Of a DNA stretch of 64,000 nucleotides, positions 35,501 to 46,664 are shown one piece after another. A program made the translations under genes and the position numbers. Origin of the DNA: Membranipora membranacea (taxonomy: Eukaryota; Bryozoa; Gymnolaemata; Cheilostomatida; Membraniporidae). The notes beneath the pieces were generated by a model that was not told the origin of the DNA, searched no databases, and was given only the letters and a program-made list of their open reading frames with translations. The first letter of the stretch is position 1; every line of letters begins with the position of its first letter. The DNA is taken from the NCBI GenBank assembly GCA_914767715.1, contig OU612065.1:35898001-35962000 (forward strand). Reading direction: 5' to 3'.

Positions 35501-38500
35501 TGTGAACAGTTTACTGTTTACTGCCCTGTATAGAGTTATATTCTGTGTGGACAGTTTACTGTTATGGATCAATTTATTGAGTAGAATGAGGAAACTGAGA
35601 GAAAGAATGTGGATGTAGCTGATAAAAAGAAAGCTTTACAAAAACTCGATCAGGAGAGAAGGCAAAGGGAGGTGAGTACGGCACAGCTTCAGTGAATCTG
35701 TCACTGACTTTTTACAACCGATTTTGGTTAAAACACTTTCTACACACATGACAGAAGAAGATGAGTATAAAATTGTAAGAAACAGAATTGAAATTTGCGA
35801 ATTGTCTTATCTGGTGATTTTGAGACAACGATTAAGTTCTGAAAATCTTTCAGACCAAATTCACAGTGCCCCCTCACACAATATCCTATACACGCAATAT
35901 ACAATCGTTCCTCTGATTGCAGAACATTTGGCATAAATATACAATTTACTGCCATTTCGATAACAGTCAATTTAAGCATATAAATATTTACATGCTTATG
36001 TTTTAAATTTATCATTGAAGCTTTCACAGACGTACTCAAAATAGACTTGGCGTGAAACTAATTAAATAAAACATTTTGAGCTTGCATCTGATTGAGCTAT
36101 TTGCTATTTTACTTGACAGAATAAGAGAATGTATCCCATTAAATGTATATGATAGAAAATTTTTTGCATAATCTTAACAAACAATTTGACAATGGTAAAG
36201 AATACACAACCAGGTTACTAGGGACCCTTCAGGGTGAGATGCTCATCCCTTATTTACATCAGAGAATTCAGGATAAGTCTGATGATATTTGTAGTTATAA
36301 ATAGTGTACATAATTCATAGACTGTTGACTGGAGTTTCTTGTGTGTGAACTTGGCTCAAACCATCAGTATCACTGTATTGTATTGTTGTACTAAAATACA
36401 GAGATTAGATAGTAGATGAGAGATAAGAATTTGACATTGTTTGACACTCCGATCACAACTATTATCACAGAGTAAGGTTATATTCACTATGGTCCCATGG
36501 ATCGATTATGTAAGGATTTCGGTAGTAATCGCCCCATGGAAATGGCATTAAAGTCAAATTCCGATTGTGACGAATGACTTTTTGGACGCGAATATTCAAA
36601 CCGTGTTTATTCGACTCATTTCCTAATTGGCGTCGTGGCTGAATGGTTAGCGGCGTTGCACACAATGCCTTCAAAGGGTTTTCATGCGGGAGGTCGGGTT
36701 CAAATCTTGGCCGCGGCAGATTCTTTTCATGTTTTTCCCATCATGGGAATGGTTAGAATCCACTGGATTCTAACCATTCGAAATTGGAGTGAACCACAAA
36801 ATCGACCCATGGAACCATAGTGAATATATCCTTACTCTGTGATATTATGGTGTCTGAGTAGTTTTGATTGTTAACTGCTGATGTCTAACACTTATCCAAA
36901 CAAGTTGAAACTGAATACCATAAGCAGACAGCCTTTCATTACTAAAGACATCGCAATAACTTGCCAGTCTTTTATGGCAAGCAAAACTTAAGATCTTATG
37001 CTTGGTTCACATTGTCCCAGATGACACTATGCCATCCCAGACGCTTATCCCAGTCACGGGTGTTCGTAAGCGTCAAACTTTCCCGATGCTATCCCAGACG
37101 GACCCAGACAGTCTGGGATTGTGTCATTTTTTGGTTCACATTGACTGGGATGGCTATCTGGGATGAATGTTATAATGTGACTGGGATAACCATCTGGGAT
37201 GGCATCCTAGTGTCATCTGGGACAATGTGAACCAAGCCTTAGTCACCTAGTCTTATCCATGCTTACTACCCATCAATACTGGACCACATCCATCATATTA
37301 CAATGATTAAGTCTCCTCAAGTCACAGGGGTAGTGGGAATCTCTGAAAACATCAATCCGAAATATTTTTGCAATCAGCGGTATATTTTTGATCCAATCTG
37401 ATATCAGCTCAACATAAATAACTAATTTATATATTTTATAGGAAACAGAAGCGAAAGAGAGAGAAAAAAGGATAAACGAGCACAGCAAACAAGTAGAGCA
37501 ACAGAGAGCTTCAGAGAAACAAGCTGCTGTGGGCAGCAAACAAGCAGATAAGTTCTCACATGATTCCAGAGATGACGATGATAATGAGAAGAGAAACAGA
37601 AGTGAATCTCTGAGAAAACAACGAGCCGCTGTGAGTTTGGTAAAACTATGTGTAGTTTGGTATTTGGTATATTTATTGCGATGGAGTTGTTACTGCTCAG
37701 CTTTAGACCTAGAACATAAGATCTGTGATCATCCATATTTGCCCGGCACGTATTGAACTGTTTGAGAAAAGAAAACCTATGAACGGTGTATAGTAGTCGC
37801 AGGAAGAAATATGAAACATGGTTGATGAACTGCCGTCTTTCTAATAATAATGTTATCTACCCCTTGTCAGTGGCAACATATTATATGCACGATTATTTTA
37901 TGTTAATTTTCATATTACGTTAATAATGTCAATAAAGATGCAGTTTGGTAAATCTTGCTTGACCTAGGGTGATCTACCCATACGCTTGGAGAGGAGCTGC
38001 GGAATACATTCAAAATGTTCCTCGCTTCAACACAATGTAACCACCTGATGAGGAGAGTATGAATATGATAATGTCATTTTTTTGTTTAATCCAGGAGGCA
38101 GCATCACTTGTGCAGCAGAGAGAAAACAATCCCCGTGAGATGTTCAAACTGCGCGAGAGAGCAGCCTCACAAGACGAGAGTCAGCCTCCTCCTACTGCAC
38201 CAAAGTATGTCATCCTCACCACTACATACTAACCATCGTATCACACAAGTCAATTCAAGTCAAGTGTTTACAGGAAGAAAATTTTGCCATTTTGCAAAGT
38301 ATTGAGACAGTCAAATTTATTGATATCAAATATATATTCCGGCTCACCATCTTAGTCAGTATAGTTTGGTGCTAGCTGACGTTATGTCACCCTTCAACTA
38401 GCTAAACTAGCCCCTATATCTTTAATTAGCAAGTGTCCAAGGCTGAGATTTCATACTAGTTATTTGCCTAAATCACTAATACAGTGTAATACAATCCATT

Positions 38501-41375
38501 CGCCAGTTGTTTGCATCATAGAAACCACTTTAGTTGTGAAATCTAAATTGTTGTTTTCTGTAAAAGAAATTACTATGTTAGAAGCTGGTTATGTAAATCA
38601 AGGAAGTGAATTCTGACGATGAAACCATTCTCAACATACGGGTTATATATAATTTTAAATTGTACTGAACTGGCCCCCTGGAGTATTTAATATCTGACAG
38701 AATTTGCATCATGTAAGTTGTATGAACAGTTTTGTAACAAGGAAAATTTTCAGTTTTGAATTAGTCTCATATTCAAGGATTCTCTGACAAAAGTATCCCA
38801 TGATTTTAAATTTATAGAAAAGCAATAAGACAATTCCCTCCAGCTGCCCAGCAAGCACCGGAACCAGAACCCAGGCAACCATCACCACCACCAGCAAGAA
38901 GACAACCATCACCACCACCAGCCAGGGAACCCTCACCACCTCCGAGAGAACCCTCACCACCACCGAGAGAAGCAAGCCCGCCACCACAGTTACCTCCATC
39001 GAGGGAGTTGCCACCGGAGCCTCAGTCTGAGCCATCTGTGATGTCACAGGGACTGCCGAGGAGACAGGACTCCGACGAGGAGGAAGCAGATGACCAGGAC
39101 TGGGAGAGTGAGTATTTCTCGTGAATGCATGCTTCATTACCTGCTCCCATAAACCAAGGAGCACCCTGTTACTCCTTTGCATAAACATAAACATAAACAT
39201 TGTATTTGTGTGTCTATGTTGCATCCTCTCCCCTTTCATTCACAGAATAACAATCAAGAATCTTACCCTGCAATGAATATGATGGATTTGAATCAAATGT
39301 TGGCTACTGTTTCGGTAATCTTTATATAGCCGGGTTTTCAGACTCCCTGCTTATTGCAGAACTAGGAAAGCAAAATGATAATTTGGAGTAGTGTGCTCAC
39401 TGAATACTTCATGATATATCAGACAACTCAAACAATAGGCTTGAGACTGTTGCAATCAAATGAAGAAGTTTGATAGATCTCAGCAGGTTTCCACAGACCA
39501 ACAATACACATCCTTGCCACTTTTTTATCGCACATTCCTGTTAAAACAATCAACTAACAGAAACTAAAACAGAAACTATCTTGTGTATGTAGATTTTAGC
39601 TTATAAAGGAGGAAATATAAATAGTTCTTTGGGAGAATGCTGCTACCAACATGTTGAATTAGAACTCAACGAGTCCAATTGTAACAGGGAGAAATTGTAA
39701 TTTAACTACATCCCAGGGCTATTATACATTTAGTAATGTTCTTTCCCTCACAGCTCCAGATAATTATGAGCCACCAAGTGTAGATCCGTATCAGGAAGCT
39801 GCCGATGAAGGCACTGGAGATGCTGCCGGAGGTCCCCAGGCCCGAGCCTTGTACGACTATCAAGCTTGTGAGTACTGTTATATGTGATGTAATGTTATAT
39901 GTCATGATACATCGATATATAGGCTAGCCGAGATCAAGATTGATCCATTTTGTCTACATTTGGAATTGCCTCCCTTCAAGCTGGCAGCAGCTCACTGAGA
40001 GAATGAGAACGACACGGAGTGTAGGCAAATCGCATCAAACTTGATCTAAAGCTAGCCAGGGATCTAAGGCTGCCGCTCATTATATATCTATTTGTAATGA
40101 AAAAGGCTAAACTTGCAAAGCAAGGGCTCTTTCCTCAATGAGCCATGTTTAGCCCAAAGTTGACCACAGCTCTGAACTGCAGCGGGATGAGAACCCAGGT
40201 CCTTTAAAATTTATGTGCCATATTCTTTGTGTCCGCCAGCTAGCTTGATAAACGTCAAATAGTGAGGCCGACAAGTTGCCAGTGATTTATTTATTTATAT
40301 TGTTTTGAGTACACTCTAACTTTAAGGATTTGTACTAATTCTGCATGATTAACTTTCTACATTGAATTTTTGCTCACAGCTGGTAAGTTAAGCATGTTAT
40401 AATTGCCTGGGATATACACCTCCATTGTAGTAGTGATGGTTATTTGACTTCTCAAACAAGGAACAAATTCATAAATGAACTGTTGGTTATCTTTCATTTA
40501 CCAATTTCAATTTAGTCATTATAAGTATGACACGCATTTCTCTACTACACCATCACATCACTACTTGGGCTTACCTATCCTAAATTTTCCCAACAACCAA
40601 ACCCCATATTGTAAATCTCAATGGAAATGTTTGTTGGTTTATACAGGGTCAAGGGTGAATTGTAATGAAGCCTTCACAATACTTTTCTGATATTAAAAAG
40701 GCTCGCACAAGAAAATTTTCCGCATTCAGAGGATCTTGATCCTGGCTAAGGCATAGCCCTGACCAAAGCGCCATGCTAGACCACATAGGCAATCCTGTTA
40801 TAATTAGTATTATATCTATTGTCTACCATCATATCATGTAAATCTCATCACACACACACACACGAACATATTCGGTTCTGAGGAAAATTACATTACATAC
40901 CCAGCATGATACTGGCATCCACGTTTTCAACTCAGACATTTAAAAACTAAGATTGGCCAGATATTGTGAGATCTATCCACGATGCTGAACAAGGCTTTAC
41001 CTGAATAATCCATAATTGCTTCATCTGAACCTTTAACGTTCTCTCAACTAAATTGAGTAAATATGAATACTATTCCAACCCATGAATGCATTAGCACCTA
41101 TTGTTGTGGATATGTCCATGTTGAACAGGTCGGTGAATTTAAATACATCCTCAGCATACATACATATACAAGCAAGATACGCTGCTATGTGCACGGAATT
41201 AATAACACAATATATAAATTTCTCTGTTTTAGCTGATAATGCTGATGATGAGATAACCTTTGACCCGGGTGACCTTATCACAGACATAGAACAAGTGGAT
41301 GATGGCTGGTGGATAGGCACAGCTCCTGATGGCTCTCGGGGTCTATTCCCAGCAAACTATGTGGAAATCATCTGA
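32576..41375 (+). CDS. DBNL: Drebrin-like protein / actin-binding protein 1 (DBNL, mAbp1, HIP-55), 11 exons, 493 aa
   Basis: Cytosolic F-actin adaptor linking actin to endocytosis and receptor signalling. Exons: 32576-32658, 33714-33769, 34162-34349, 34730-34824, 34993-35119, 35585-35671, 37442-37630, 38095-38204, 38818-39107, 39754-39867, 41233-41375; all phases agree. The N-terminal ADF-H domain spans about residues 1-135 (AIFGYEG, EEF-type [44 protein letters not shown]). A charged, coiled-coil-like region follows at about 175-290 ([20 protein letters not shown]). Exon 9 encodes a Pro-rich linker with at least five SPPP motifs, and the C terminus is an SH3 domain at about 438-493 ([26 protein letters not shown]). 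Length exceeds human (430 aa), mainly in the linker. The exon 2 donor (GGAG|GTTGGT) is weak but gives the right phase. Intron 6 and intron 10 carry TIR elements. Confidence 0.96.
32701..32733. repeat. Small perfect hairpin in DBNL intron 1
   Basis: AGTCCAAGGA (32701-32710) and TCCTTGGACT (32724-32733) are a perfect 10-bp inverted repeat with a 13-base loop, about 40 bases after the exon 1 donor. No function is evident. Confidence 0.6.
35440..35565. repeat. Three-copy tandem repeat in DBNL intron 5
   Basis: Three imperfect copies of a 36-46 bp unit containing TATAGAGTTATATTCTGTGT and CAGTTTACTG end about 20 bases before the exon 6 acceptor. The repeat approaches the branch-point region of the intron. 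Confidence 0.8.
36460..36849. mobile_element. TIR element (about 390 bp) carrying a tRNA-like Pol III unit, DBNL intron 6
   Basis: Ends are long inverted repeats of about 45 bp: ATTATCACAGAGTAAGG, then ATATTCACTATGG, CCCATGG and TCGATT on the left, complemented on the right. Inside, at 36629-36718, is a tRNA-like sequence followed by T-runs. The right half also has a perfect palindrome, AATGGTTAGAATCCA and its complement, at 36749-36778. Related ends occur alone at 19712-19757 and 44082-44108. There is no transposase. Confidence 0.8.
36629..36718 (+). ncRNA. tRNA-Ser-like Pol III unit (SINE-type, not a functional tRNA)
   Basis: About 90 nt with an A-box (TGGCTGAATGG), a B-box-like GGTTCAAATCT, and the length of a class II tRNA. 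The 5' half resembles tRNA-Ser (GTCGTGGCTGAATGGTTAG). TTTT at 36724-36727 and TTTTT at 36732-36736 could end Pol III transcription. The acceptor stem cannot be paired in register with the D-arm and the anticodon arm is degenerate, so I call it tRNA-derived rather than a tRNA gene. Confidence 0.55.
37000..37237. mobile_element. 238-bp TIR element (MITE) in DBNL intron 6
   Basis: Ends GCTTGGTTCACATTGTCCCA and its inverted copy are continued by AGATGACACTA on each side, giving more than 30 bp of TIR. The interior is built of CATCCCAGA/TCTGGGATG motifs in both orientations, so most of the element can fold back. No ORF. It lies about 150 bp from the tRNA-like TIR element. I could not define a clear target duplication. 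Confidence 0.8.
38830..38990 (+). repeat. Codon repeat for a SPPP-rich linker inside DBNL exon 9
   Basis: Repeated CCATCACCACCACC and CCCTCACCACC blocks encode PSPPP units separated by AR, RE or RRQ. In DBNL homologues the linker between the helical region and the SH3 domain is poorly conserved and Pro-rich; here it has expanded as a small coding repeat. Confidence 0.75.
39922..40057. mobile_element. 136-bp TIR element (MITE) in DBNL intron 10
   Basis: Ends GGCTAGC..GATCAAG.TTGAT and GTGTAGGCAAATC.CATCAAAC continued by TTGATC...GCTAGCC are inverted copies over about 38 bp. No ORF. It starts about 55 bases after the exon 10 donor. Confidence 0.7.
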
Positions 41376-42419
41376 GCTTAAAATTCAAACTGAAGTTTTT
41401 CGATTGGCTTGCATCTAGCTCTTCCATTTAATGCTCCTCATCAGTTTATTGATCACGTCTATCCTTGTTAAATCAGCCCAAGCTTTCTCATCGGCCCTCT
41501 TTTTTAGCGCAAATAGCTTATTTTTTCTAGATCAGGTTTTGATCTGAACAAGACGGAATTATAGCAGAATAAAACTCATTGAAGTGATCCTCTACTGCTT
41601 AACTTAACTTATACTCCGCACTATCCACCTGAGCTTACAGGGGTTCACTAGTTAGGAAAGAAGACATGCAATCATTACTGACTTTGTCTCAAACACGGTG
41701 CACTAAAAATTTATATAAATTTTTTTCTTAATTTGTCATGGTAAAATGGTGCACAATGCAATTTTGATTAGCCACTTGATTGGCATAAATTATTATATTG
41801 CATTCTTTTTTATCGAAATTATTTGAAACCTTTTTTGTACACTTTTGTAGAACAATACAAATTGCATTCCATCTCACCATGCTATCTGTGACATGTGTTG
41901 TCTGTGGTTTGGTGACACGGCAGTAGAATACGAGGTTTCCAATTAGCTGTTCAGCGATACATATATACGAGTGTCAGTACAATCCAGACTTTTATTCGCT
42001 GGTAACATTCAAGATTGGATAGACTTGTGAAATATGTACCTCGTGTTACCTCCTAGTTTAGAAACTCTGCCAGGGATGGTGGTACAGGAACTTCACTATC
42101 AACTATCTCCATATTTGGTTGATAATGGAATGGCTATAACAGCAACCCAGGCAACATTTGAGCAACATGATATGTCTTCTCTCTGTTACATCAGCTAGTA
42201 TCTGATATCATAAGTGTTCAGTATCTTATTATTGGGGCTACTGTTATCATATAATGTAAGGCTAAACAACTTGTAAAATAGTTGTAGATTGTTCATTATG
42301 CTACCAACAAAATTTAATTTTCTCATCAAAATATGAACTGTCAACAGTTTGAATTGGCACAGTATAAAAAGCTCTACAGCCGGAAGCCTGTGGATTGATG
42401 GTGATAAAATAACGAGGGT
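41376..42419. other. Convergent 3' region between DBNL and APMAP
   Basis: It holds the two 3' UTRs. AATAAA on the plus strand at 41568-41573 suits DBNL, about 195 bp after its stop codon. On the minus strand, AATAAA at 41996-41991 suits APMAP, about 425 bp after its stop. No other feature seen. Confidence 0.55.
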
Positions 42420-43646
42420 CTAGTGGAATTGTTCAGGGGTGAACTTGGTTAGGTATGGTAGAGCATACGAGCCGAGGTAAAGAACTCCATCAGCTGTTTC
42501 CTCCACTTCGCTGGCACTAGGGAATACTGATCCTGTCTCATCCTCAAACACTCTCAGAATCTTCCCATCGTTGTTCATCTCCAGCAGCATCCCATGTTTG
42601 GGTATGACCTTTTTGATGAGCTCGGGGAACATCCAGCTAATCTTTGCCATCTGATTTCTGACCGAGGGCCACTGGCTCAGAGTATCCACAAAGAATGAGG
42701 GGCGGACCGAGGCTAAGGCTACCCAGTAGGTTCCTCGGGTTGAGCGGCGAATGTTATCTGGCAATCCAGGAAGGTTAGGATTGAAGTAGTCCCAGAAGCC
42801 CTTTTTAGAACCTCTCAACCAATATCTTGCTATTCTAGCACGGTTTGTTTCACATACAACTACAAAGTCTTCAGTATGTGAGAGTTCAACTCCATTTGCG
42901 AAAGCTAAGCTATCAGAAAGTACTGTCCTTTTTCCAGTGGACTCATCGTATTGAACTAATAAACCATCAGCAGAGTTTTCTAGCAGATAACTTTGAAAGT
43001 TCCTCCTGTCCCATTGCGTGCTCGAATCAGTGAAGTAAATAAGCCCTTGTGAATCAATGGCGAAATCATTCCCAAATGTAACATTATCGAAAACTAGAAC
43101 AGCTTGTTTTTTCAGATCTTTCAGGTCATATTTAAACATGCCCAGGTAAGCGTCTAGAACATACAAAAAGTTTTTGAACACTCTGACACCTAATGGTCTG
43201 CCACAAGTTGGTTCCGATTCTCTAGGCCCACATGGTGGTTTTCCAAGAGGGGGTAACTCTTGTACATCATATGTTTGCTTGTTTATTCTGAGTACTCCTC
43301 GGTCCAATGTGCCTGTATATAGATAATCACCATAAGATACGATTGACTCAGGTCCAATAACCTGATTCTCAAGCAGACGTTCAGTATGATCGGATGTGAC
43401 TGGAAGACTGTTGGATATAACAGGAGGGGCGGGTAGTCCGAAGCTCACTGCGTTGATTTGGCTCGGTATCAGAAATATAACTCCACATAATGTCTGAATC
43501 AGACAAAGTACTACTGTGACGGTCAGGCAGCATATTGTACACCTACTGCTGCTCGTCGCAGGCGGTCGCTTGGCCTGGGAAACTCTCTGCTTCCTTCCTG
43601 TCTCATTTAGGTTGGTAGACGGGGGCTTCCTCTGTCGAGCTGGCAT
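42420..43646 (-). CDS. APMAP: Adipocyte plasma membrane-associated protein-like (APMAP), intronless coding region, about 408 aa
   Basis: Type II membrane protein with an extracellular six-bladed beta-propeller of the strictosidine-synthase-like / paraoxonase-like fold; vertebrate APMAP has arylesterase activity. A single open frame ends FTPEQFH*. The basic N-terminus is followed by one hydrophobic anchor at about residues 40-65 (CTICCLTVTVVLCLIQTLCG). Propeller landmarks are GPESIVSYGDYLYTG, CGRPLGVRVF, VTFGNDFAIDSQGLIYFTDS, LAFANGVELS, RYWLRGSKKG, FNPNLPGLPDNIRRS, YWVAL and GVLYLGSY. Length is close to human APMAP (416 aa). I prefer the ATG at 43646 (MPARQ). An in-frame ATG four codons upstream (43658) is possible, but the sequence TTTCTTACATGCAGCAG|AAGATG looks like a splice acceptor placing a 5' UTR exon further upstream. 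Confidence 0.94.
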   Translation of the reverse strand: MPARQRKPPSTNLNETGRKQRVSQAKRPPATSSSRCTICCLTVTVVLCLIQTLCGVIFLIPSQINAVSFGLPAPPVISNSLPVTSDHTERLLENQVIGPESIVSYGDYLYTGTLDRGVLRINKQTYDVQELPPLGKPPCGPRESEPTCGRPLGVRVFKNFLYVLDAYLGMFKYDLKDLKKQAVLVFDNVTFGNDFAIDSQGLIYFTDSSTQWDRRNFQSYLLENSADGLLVQYDESTGKRTVLSDSLAFANGVELSHTEDFVVVCETNRARIARYWLRGSKKGFWDYFNPNLPGLPDNIRRSTRGTYWVALASVRPSFFVDTLSQWPSVRNQMAKISWMFPELIKKVIPKHGMLLEMNNDGKILRVFEDETGSVFPSASEVEETADGVLYLGSYALPYLTKFTPEQFH

Positions 43647-43658
43647 CTTCTGCTGCAT

Positions 43659-44869
43659 GTAAGAAAAGAGACATTACCATGTACAAACAGGTCAGGCTAA
43701 GATAGTAATACACCAATGCACCATTTTACATTACAGGCTACAATGATTTGTTTATACAGTAATTATGTGATGACTGGATAATTAAACAATGTGCTAACTC
43801 AACACTCACTAGGGGGAGGGGGGGCTTAGGATTTTAACAATAAAAGCATTGTTTCAACATGATAACAACAACAGGTGGCAGCATCGTACATGAATCGCAT
43901 GACAACCATCTATAAAGAATTTGATTGGGTTTGGAATAAGTACTGTTACTGATCCTTAAAAAAAGCCGACTTTTCAAAGCGATAAACAGAGATAATGGCC
44001 TCAATTAAAATCCTCCAGTGATACTTTTGTGGTCCGATAAAGCATAAGAATTGACTGAATGAAGCTTTCATACCCCTATCGTGCATATCATCACAGAGTA
44101 AGGATATCCTGCAAGCTAATTAAAATTTTTCTTGACAGGCAGAGAGAGGCAGAGACAGAGGCAGAGACCTGTGTTATTATCCCCAAACATCCAACCTAAT
44201 GTATTTGCTTCATATTTCAAGATTAGCGATTGGTTATGGATATTTGAATAAGATGTTTTTAATGGGCTAAATTTCATTATTAAATTGGAATAAGTTTTTA
44301 TAAGTTATGATGATGCTGATGATGTAATGGAAATATATATATACATATATATAACTATAATGAAGCAGTCTGGCCTACAATTTGGCATGGGTCAGTGACT
44401 GTCCTATTTTTTGAACTGCATAATAATGCCATTTTCCAAGGATAGGATAGTTTAGATGGTCTGCCAAAGGAACAAAGTCCAAAAACATCCTGGCTCCCAA
44501 TGACATAACTGTCAATCAAATCACAGCGTATATACCAGCACTAAATCCAGACTGATACTTATCTAACGGGTAGCTGTGTTTTATAATAACTATCACCAAC
44601 ATTGACCAACATTGATATCTTAATTTGAACTGCAGGAGGTGACGGTATACAGAGGCCAAAGGGGACAGAAATGAATTTAGCGGGTAGCTGAGGGACTAGC
44701 TTGCTACTAGTCCTTTAAATTTGGTTTTGAGCCAGGCAAGTTTTTGGCACCCTAGAGCTTTCAGATATGCATCACAAGCCAACAATATGCTTATAAATTA
44801 AACAGTGATTTTAAATGTGGCTATTTGTGAGAAAGACGAAATTGATCAACCGATAAAAAAAAGATGATG
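43659..44869. other. Spacer upstream of APMAP
   Basis: No gene seen. It should contain the APMAP promoter and perhaps a 5' UTR exon. At 44082-44108 it holds a lone end, GCATATCATCACAGAGTAAG followed by GATATCC, matching the termini of the element at 36460-36849. Confidence 0.45.
44082..44108. repeat. Solo terminus of the ATTATCACAGAGTAAGG element
   Basis: ATCATCACAGAGTAAGGATA matches the end of the TIR element at 36460-36849 and one arm of the palindrome at 19712-19757. No partner end is visible nearby. Confidence 0.6.
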
Positions 44870-45170
44870 AGAATATTTTACCATCTAAGTGTGCCAGATT
44901 TTTAGGAGTTACTATAGCCAGGACTCTATCTTTTTCTAAATATGTCAGCCAAATATCAACTAAATGTAACACAAGACTTTTCCTTATGAAACAACTTAAA
45001 CAGAATGGGTATTGGGCATGAAATATGCTGGACATTTAAATTTTTACCAAACTAATCTGAAGTTCATTTTTTCTTATGCCTGTCCAGCGTGGTACAGTTT
45101 TTTAGCTGACAAAGACGAAATTCAGCTTGAGCACTGCCAAAAGACAGCCACTAAAAAGTGGGATAATGAC
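44870..45170 (+). pseudogene. Decayed LINE reverse-transcriptase fragment
   Basis: The plus strand translates, with stops and shifts, to CARFLGVTIARTLSFSKYV, TRLFLMKQLKQNG, then PAWYSFLADKDEIQLEHCQK. This is the order seen in the thumb region of CR1/RTE-like non-LTR elements (FLGV.ID..LSF, then CPAWYPFL, then LE..QK.A). Only the C-terminal part remains and it is not open. Confidence 0.65.
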
Positions 45171-45827
45171 ATATATTTCACTTTGGATTAGATGTAAAAG
45201 CTACTACTGAGTAGGACACCTAAGCTACAAGAACAATAGGTGACTATATTCAAACCAAGGAGTAAAAGGGCCTTCTTTTTAGTCCTGGCACTGGCAGCAT
45301 GGGCTCCTTTGCTGGAGCTCTCAGCCTTTTTTTTCTTTTGTTTAGCTTTCCTATGTTTTGGTCATTGACTACACTGAGTGTGGGCAAAATACAGGCGTGC
45401 AAGCCCCAGGAGCATATCATCATGACTATCAACAATCTACTATCTATGAAATAAAGTTATTAAACACCATCTTATCAACATAATAATCCCACCGAAAAAC
45501 CGAAGGTTTGGAGGTGGTATTAAGGTAATGCCCATGAAGCAACTCTCATAGGGGACTTCTGAAAACTTATGTGGCAGCTGAGCCCTATTTTTGCACACAA
45601 TAAACACCTACAGTTTTGCCCATCCACCTTCAATTATTGTCAACTTAACTAGATTCATACCTGATCTTCTCTTTGGGAGCAATATGAAAACCAGCAGTTG
45701 ATGCTATGACATAGAAAACTTGCAACAGCCAGCACAGGTTTTTGGCTTTTTCTAGCCATTTTTATTCAATCCAATAGACATAGTTTGTCTATGTGCAATC
45801 CTCAATCACTCCTCAGAGCAACTTAAT

Positions 45828-46056
45828 AAAGCCTAAGTGCCTGGGCAATATGTGTAAAATTATCTGCTTTAATAGAAATTTCAATGGTTAAAATTTGCTC
45901 AAATATATATTTCTATGGTTCAAAGGCTAATATCTAATAGAGGCAGTCATACCTGAGCAAATCATTTTAGCCTGAGTGCCTGGGCAAAAATCTGGCTCAA
46001 TAGAAATAGCGATGATTTAATTCTGCTTTATAGAAATTTCTATGGTTCCGAAGCTA
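45828..46056. repeat. Diverged tandem duplication of about 110-130 bp
   Basis: Both halves contain AGTGCCTGGGCAA, then CTGCTTTA.TAGAAATTTC and ATGGTTC..A.GCTAAT in the same order and orientation. They differ by many substitutions and small gaps. Confidence 0.6.
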
Positions 46057-46664
46057 ATCACTATAAATGGCACAAAACAATTATACTACAGCCAATAGGC
46101 CACTTGCAAATTCTTAGTTGCTTGAACTTTGCACTTTTGAGCCAAGAACTGTTAAATTTCAAATTTTTGGGCAATTTGTGGTCAACCAGTAAACAGTCAA
46201 CAAGCCAGGCAGGAAATTTCAGGGATCCTCTCTACTTTCAAGTAATTATTTAACTCTATTCTCTCATTAGAAACTTCATTCTTTTGGTATTATATAGATT
46301 AGATTATTTTGTTTTTTCTTATTACAATATCATCGTCATGTAATCTGCGTTAATTACGCCGCTCCCATGTGAGTTTCGATAACTTCTCACAGATTATACT
46401 ATCATTCACTTCTCCTGGTAGCTGCCGCCTATGTGCCTACCATTATCATTTGTCATTTATTTTACCTCTTCAATTTACCACGAGCAATTTACAACCTCAT
46501 TATTACGTCTTGATCCGGTGCATGTCTTTACGTCATAATTCGGTTTACAAACAAATCAGTGAACCCCTAGTTTGCAAACTATTTGTTGCGTCGCTGTGTC
46601 GCTGCGTCACTATTCGCTGTGGCTACCTATGTAGTCTCAATCGCAATTACCTAATGAGCTGGTC

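Noticed and set aside
36629-36718. Functional tRNA-Ser gene
   Set aside because: The acceptor stem and anticodon arm do not pair in register, and the sequence sits inside a TIR element. Kept only as tRNA-like.
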